A stretch of DNA of 64,000 bases, taken from Paralichthys olivaceus. Its lineage: Eukaryota; Chordata; Actinopteri; Pleuronectiformes; Paralichthyidae. A program made the position numbers and the translations under genes. Shown in pieces: positions 60,427 to 64,000 of this stretch. Positions within the stretch are counted from its first letter, which is position 1. Each line of letters opens with the position of its first letter. Below the pieces are notes generated by a model. The model saw only the letters and a program-made list of their open reading frames with translations, was not told the DNA's origin and did not search any database. The stretch spans positions 14,672,501 to 14,736,500 of the forward strand of contig NC_091111.1 in NCBI RefSeq assembly GCF_024713975.1, in the 5' to 3' direction.

Positions 60427-60737
60427 AGGGAAATACACTTATTTTCTGACTTAGCTGATGACACTCTTTTATGTCTGTATGAAGGTGGTGTTAGCTTAGC
60501 TTAGCATGACTACTGGATACAGAAGGAGACAACCAGCATCTCTTGTCCAAAGTAATTGAAATCTGTCTACCTGTACCTGGACAGAGCCGGGCTAGCTGTT
60601 TCCACTCTTTGTGCTAAAATAAGCTATGCTAAGCTAACCATGTCTTTTTGTTCCAGGCTCATATTCAACCAACATTATGAGAGCGGTTATGAATCCTCTC
60701 ATTTAACACTCGACAAGAGAATAAGTGCATTTCCCCA
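60427..60737. mobile_element. Foldback element with terminal inverted repeats (MITE-like)
   Basis: The left end AGGGAAATACACTTATTTTC and the reverse complement of the right end (60716-60736, GGGGAAATGCACTTATTCTC) agree at all but three of 21 positions. Inner arms are inverted too: TTAGCTTAGCTTAGCAT near 60491-60508 against TATGCTAAGCTAACC near 60626-60641. Length is about 310 bp with no coding capacity. I recognise the TTAGCTTAGCAT...GCTAGCTGTTTCC pattern from many percomorph non-coding sequences. It lies 194 bp beyond the slc35f6 stop. Target-site duplication was not identified. Confidence 0.65.
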
Positions 60738-60930
60738 AAAGGTTGAATGTTTTTTTAAAGGTTTCCAGACTCTGATATATTACAGCATTGTGTGAAGTCA
60801 GTTGAATTCTGAGGTGTGAAAAGAAACCCGTTAAAAAAAAGATTTACCTGACAGTGTTCATGAAAGGTGCAGTGTCTTTAGAGAGAGCGTCCGGTCCGCT
60901 GTGCTGAGCGTGTCGACCATAAACAAGTGT

Positions 60931-61418
60931 TTAGCTCTCGTCACCATCCTCCAATCTGCCGTCGTTCACCAGTCTCTCTCTTTCTCCTGGGCTGCTCTCC
61001 TCAGCCACGTTCGAAAAGCGAGCGCAGCACGGTATCCTGGCCAGCAGGGGTCGGTGCAGTCCGTTGTAGAGGCCTGTGCCGAGCAGCAGGACCAAGAAGC
61101 CCAGGACCTGAAGGCCCTGAAAGTGCTCCCAGCCCAGCGCCAGGCTCACCACCCAGATGACCAGCGTGCGCAGGCTGTCCAGCACCATGCGGGTGGTGGC
61201 GCTGATCTCTTTGGTGACGCTGATGCCGGCGAAGTTGAAGAAGGCGATGCTGACCGTGTTGCCCAGCAGAGCCAAAATGATGAGGGGCTGGTGTCCGATC
61301 TGACAGAAGGCGTCCAGCGCGTCCTCCAGCACCTCCCGAGGGTTGTTACTGAAGTCGCCCACGTGGATGAAATACATCGGGATGAGCAGCAGCGACAGGA
61401 CGAAGAAACCAAAGAAAC
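60931..61418 (-). CDS. slc35f6: slc35f6 last coding exon (exon 6)
   Basis: 488 nt after acceptor TTTCCAG. Encodes four hydrophobic segments, the conserved NFAGISVTKEISATTRMVLD segment, GLYNGLHRPLL, and the hydrophilic tail ending EDGDES. Stop TAA at 60931-60933. Confidence 0.96.
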
Positions 61419-63622
61419 CTGGAAACAGAAAACCAAGTTTAATCTGACCTGTAGATCCCAAACTAGTCGACTTGTGACCCCTTAAATGAATCTTTTATGA
61501 GAACTTGCTCTGGAAAACATACAGATAAGTCATAGCTAACACTAAAATAACATTTTCAGTATGTGACCAGTCAAAACAAGCTGTCGTTAATCCTCCCAGA
61601 TAAGTTTAACTATAAATTAAACTATTCACAAGACAAAAGTTTAAATGAGGAAAGTATTAAAAAATAAGTACTACATATTTTTGAGCTTTTTATCTTTTTC
61701 CTCCAACCCCCTTCTACTAAAACACAATATAATGCAAATGACAGACGTTCATTAAAAACCAGAAGAAGTCACAGACTTTATTTATTTTTTTCCCACACTA
61801 TGGAGAAAGTGTCTGTATTTGTCCCTCGACACTGCTCTTTTACATCTAATGTCACAGCTCTCACATTTACTTGAAAGTAAAATATTTCAGGATATTTTAA
61901 AGTTCCGTCAAATCTATAAAAATCTACCTGGAGCCATTTCTCAGCATGTGACTTGTGTCCTCTGGGGGAATTGATCAGGTTTATCTGTTGTTGCTTCTTC
62001 ATGTTCGACTGTTCCTCATTATTGACGTGTGTTAACATTGATAATTCAGGACTTTGGCTCATGCTACTTCCACCATCGACAGGCTAAGAGTGAAAAAGCT
62101 TCCTGTTGGCACTGAATACCACATGTACAGTAACTGCAGATGGACATGGTCTGTACCTTCAATACCAACAGCACGAAGAGGATGGACGTCGTGTTTGTAG
62201 ACGAACTTCTCTTCCAGGACCATCTGCACTGAGACAATGATCTGAGCCATGATGATCAGAAGGTCTCCTGTAGTGGGGTATATTTCAGAAAAGACGCACT
62301 TACACTGTTAATTACCGGAGAAAATAAATATAACATAATGTATATATATAAAAAAACAAACATTTTACCTGTGATGACCTCACTGAGTTTGTGCTCGTCG
62401 TCGCTGTGGCCGCTGAAGAAGTCGGCGAGGCCCACGATCACCAGGCCCAGGATAGTGATGGCGATGCCCAGCCACTGACTGGGCGCCAGGCGTCGCCCCA
62501 GGAAAGCCACAGAGAGCAGACCGGTGAATATGATGACGGCTCCGCGCAGCATCTGGAAGCTGGAGGCGCTCGTCATGTTGAGTGCTGGAAAACACAAAAA
62601 AGCTTTTTTATGGGACAAATACCCGAAGGACATTGAATGAACTGGTAAGTGCAGGAGATTAATTTCTGCATTCTGTGATGATATTTTTCTGCCCGAGACC
62701 CAAAGACAAACAATTCACATTGTTCAGTGTCGCTGAAAGCTGCAAAACAAAAGTGATCCTGAGGAAAACTTAGTTATTTTTGACTTAATCACCTTTCCTC
62801 CTGATGAAAGGCTTCTTCAAACAAACAGTTAATCTTTACTTTTTGGCTTCATCAATGGAAGTCATTACAATTTGACCTTTGACGGGAAGAACAGATCAGG
62901 ATGTAAGATTTCAAAAGATCCTGTTTACCTCATTTAAAAAACAACACCTGAGCAGTTTCAGTAATCTTGTGTTCACTTACCAACATACATGATGGAGGTG
63001 GCCGTCATATCGCACATGGCAGGGGGGAAGAAGAGGAGAGGGTTGAAGCTCTGCCCCTGGTTTATCTTGGGCTCTGGTCTACGTCTGTCATGGCAAAGTA
63101 CGATGTAGAAGACGGCCAGACAGCTGAACTCACCCAGGAACATACCCACCGCCTGGACTCATGGAGCGACAGAGAGACAGAGATGGACGGGAAACAGATA
63201 TTAATTAATCTTTGGAAACTGAGAAAACAATCTCTGATTTGATTTTACTTTTACCAGAAGACTGAGCAAATGAATGACAGGATAAACCACAGCAAACTAC
63301 TTTACAAGGTTTTATATTATTATAAGTTATTTAGATAACAATGTTGCGCAAAGACTAAATGTGTGAAATGAAACTAAATTGACCTTTTTTAAGTTTGAGA
63401 CAGAGAATTCTTTATATATAAAGTTTCAACTTTGAGATGATCTGATGCCAGTTTTCAGTTCTTCACCGGTTTTGATATTTGTGTTACATAATCAAGAATC
63501 AACGTTAAATACTCGGATGTCTTTGTCCAGTGAGGTGACTTCACTGTACCTGTACAAACGGGTGAGAGAATCCATGCTCGGGGTCATTGTGGCAACCTTT
63601 CGCTGTGAACAGATCAGCCCAT
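60931..63622 (-). CDS. slc35f6: Solute carrier family 35 member F6, exons 2-6 (5' end outside window)
   Basis: Multi-pass membrane protein of the drug/metabolite transporter superfamily. The human protein (SLC35F6, ANT2-binding protein) is reported at mitochondria and lysosomes; its substrate is not established. Coding exons 63550-63622, 62981-63152, 62369-62584, 62157-62267 and 60931-61418 join in frame with GT-AG introns. Family signatures: WADLFTAKGC and HPFVQ (exon 2), AVGMFLGEFSCLAVFY and NPLLFFPPAMCDMT (exon 3), ALNMTSASSFQMLRGAVIIF (exon 4), MAQIIVSVQMVLEEKFVYKH (exon 5), FNFAGISVTKEISATTRMVL (exon 6). At least eight hydrophobic segments are visible. The C-terminal tail is hydrophilic with a GERERLV motif where the human protein has an acidic dileucine. 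The first exon (about 26 residues) lies beyond 64000, so the 5' end is missing only because of the window edge. Expected full length is about 378 residues, close to the human protein. Confidence 0.96.
61419..62156 (-). other. slc35f6: slc35f6 intron 5, 738 nt
   Basis: Donor GTACAG and acceptor TTTCCAG. AT-rich with no embedded gene. A 94-codon frame at 61778-62062 is intronic noise. Confidence 0.85.
62157..62267 (-). CDS. slc35f6: slc35f6 coding exon 5
   Basis: 111 nt from acceptor CACTACAG to donor GTACAG. Encodes GDLLIIMAQIIVSVQMVLEE and KFVYKHDVHPLRAVGIE. It is separated from exon 4 by only 101 nt. Confidence 0.95.
62369..62584 (-). CDS. slc35f6: slc35f6 coding exon 4
   Basis: 216 nt from acceptor TTTTCCAG to donor GTAAAA. 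Encodes LNMTSASSFQMLRGAVIIFT, a family-defining stretch, and a second membrane segment (LGIAITILGLVIVGLADFF). An acidic loop with SGHSDDEHK then follows. Confidence 0.96.
62981..63152 (-). CDS. slc35f6: slc35f6 coding exon 3
   Basis: 172 nt from acceptor GAGTCCAG to donor GTAAGT, phase 0 in and phase 1 out. Carries membrane segments AVGMFLGEFSCLAVFYIVL and FNPLLFFPPAMCDMTATSIM joined by a basic loop (HDRRRPEPK). Confidence 0.94.
63550..63622 (-). CDS. slc35f6: slc35f6 coding exon 2
   Basis: A 73-nt exon too short for ordinary frame searches. It follows acceptor CTCCGACAG and reads WADLFTAKGCHNDPEHGFSH then PFVQ before donor GTACAG. It starts in phase 2, so its first base completes a Lys codon from exon 1. 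Confidence 0.9.
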
Positions 63623-64000
63623 CTGTCGGAGGAAAAGAAATTATTGCAGTTCAATTATTTTAGTTTTAAAAAGTCATGTAGGTCTAGAGTCGAGTTTTGC
63701 TTTGCAGCAGATCCCTTTATTATTTTCTGTTCTGTGTTTGACCAACAGAGGATTTCCTCCTTTTTCACTGAGCACACTGAGGGAACATTTGTTTTACTGT
63801 GACCTCAAAAAAAACACTAAAGAGTCAATTGGATAAAGCAACTTGTCACTTGTCAAGTTAATGCATAACCCACTGACTTTTACAGCGAGTCAGAGGTAGC
63901 GTGACGGGCATGTGAGCTTCCTGTCTGCTTCAAAAAGCACGACAGGCGAATGTTCTTAAAAGCTGCTGACACAGCAAGTTGTTCACACACAACTTCTGAG
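63623..64000 (-). other. slc35f6: slc35f6 intron 1, incomplete
   Basis: No sequence matching the conserved first exon (MAWTKYQ in human) occurs on the minus strand before the window edge. This DNA is therefore read as intron 1, running beyond 64000. Confidence 0.7.

Noticed and set aside
60901-61485. 194-codon plus frame opposite slc35f6 exon 6
   Set aside because: Antisense shadow of a GC-rich conserved exon; Gln/Ala/Val-rich with no family match.

Overview
The window looks like nuclear DNA from a ray-finned fish, most likely a percomorph teleost. The evidence is two recognisable vertebrate genes with compact GT-AG introns, an AT-rich background with long CA/GT microsatellites, and several dispersed repeats of types I know from percomorph genomes. 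There are no prokaryotic features, operons, CRISPR arrays or viral genes.

Layout. Positions 1 to about 47.8 kb contain no gene I can recognise. The only exception worth recording is a small open frame at 245-439 with one convincing membrane segment, and it is unproven. The stretch holds dispersed repeats, microsatellites and blocks of complex unique sequence that resemble developmental regulatory DNA. In vertebrates the 3' side of HLX is a large gene desert towards DUSP10, so the same may apply here, but no DUSP10 exon lies in the window.

At 48.3-51.6 kb on the minus strand is a complete four-exon hlx homeobox gene (predicted 384 residues). It has two Eh1-like repressor motifs, and its homeodomain is split by an intron between homeodomain residues 44 and 45. 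Intron 2 is only 153 nt, a multiple of three, and open in the hlx frame. The upstream DNA carries two CCAAT boxes in opposite orientation and a 32-bp CA/CG tract with Z-DNA potential.

From 51.6 to 60.9 kb is a 9.3-kb intergenic region with repeats, a candidate CTCF site and unannotated complex sequence. At 60.9-63.6 kb, also on the minus strand, are the last five coding exons of slc35f6, a multi-pass membrane protein of the SLC35 superfamily. Its first exon lies beyond the right edge. A long inverted-repeat element sits about 190 bp downstream of the slc35f6 stop and may be in its 3' UTR.

The two genes have no known functional link; they are same-strand neighbours. I found no clearly new biological system. 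The best leads are the in-frame hlx intron 2, the hlx promoter architecture, the slc35f6 downstream foldback, and several desert blocks that should be tested for conservation.
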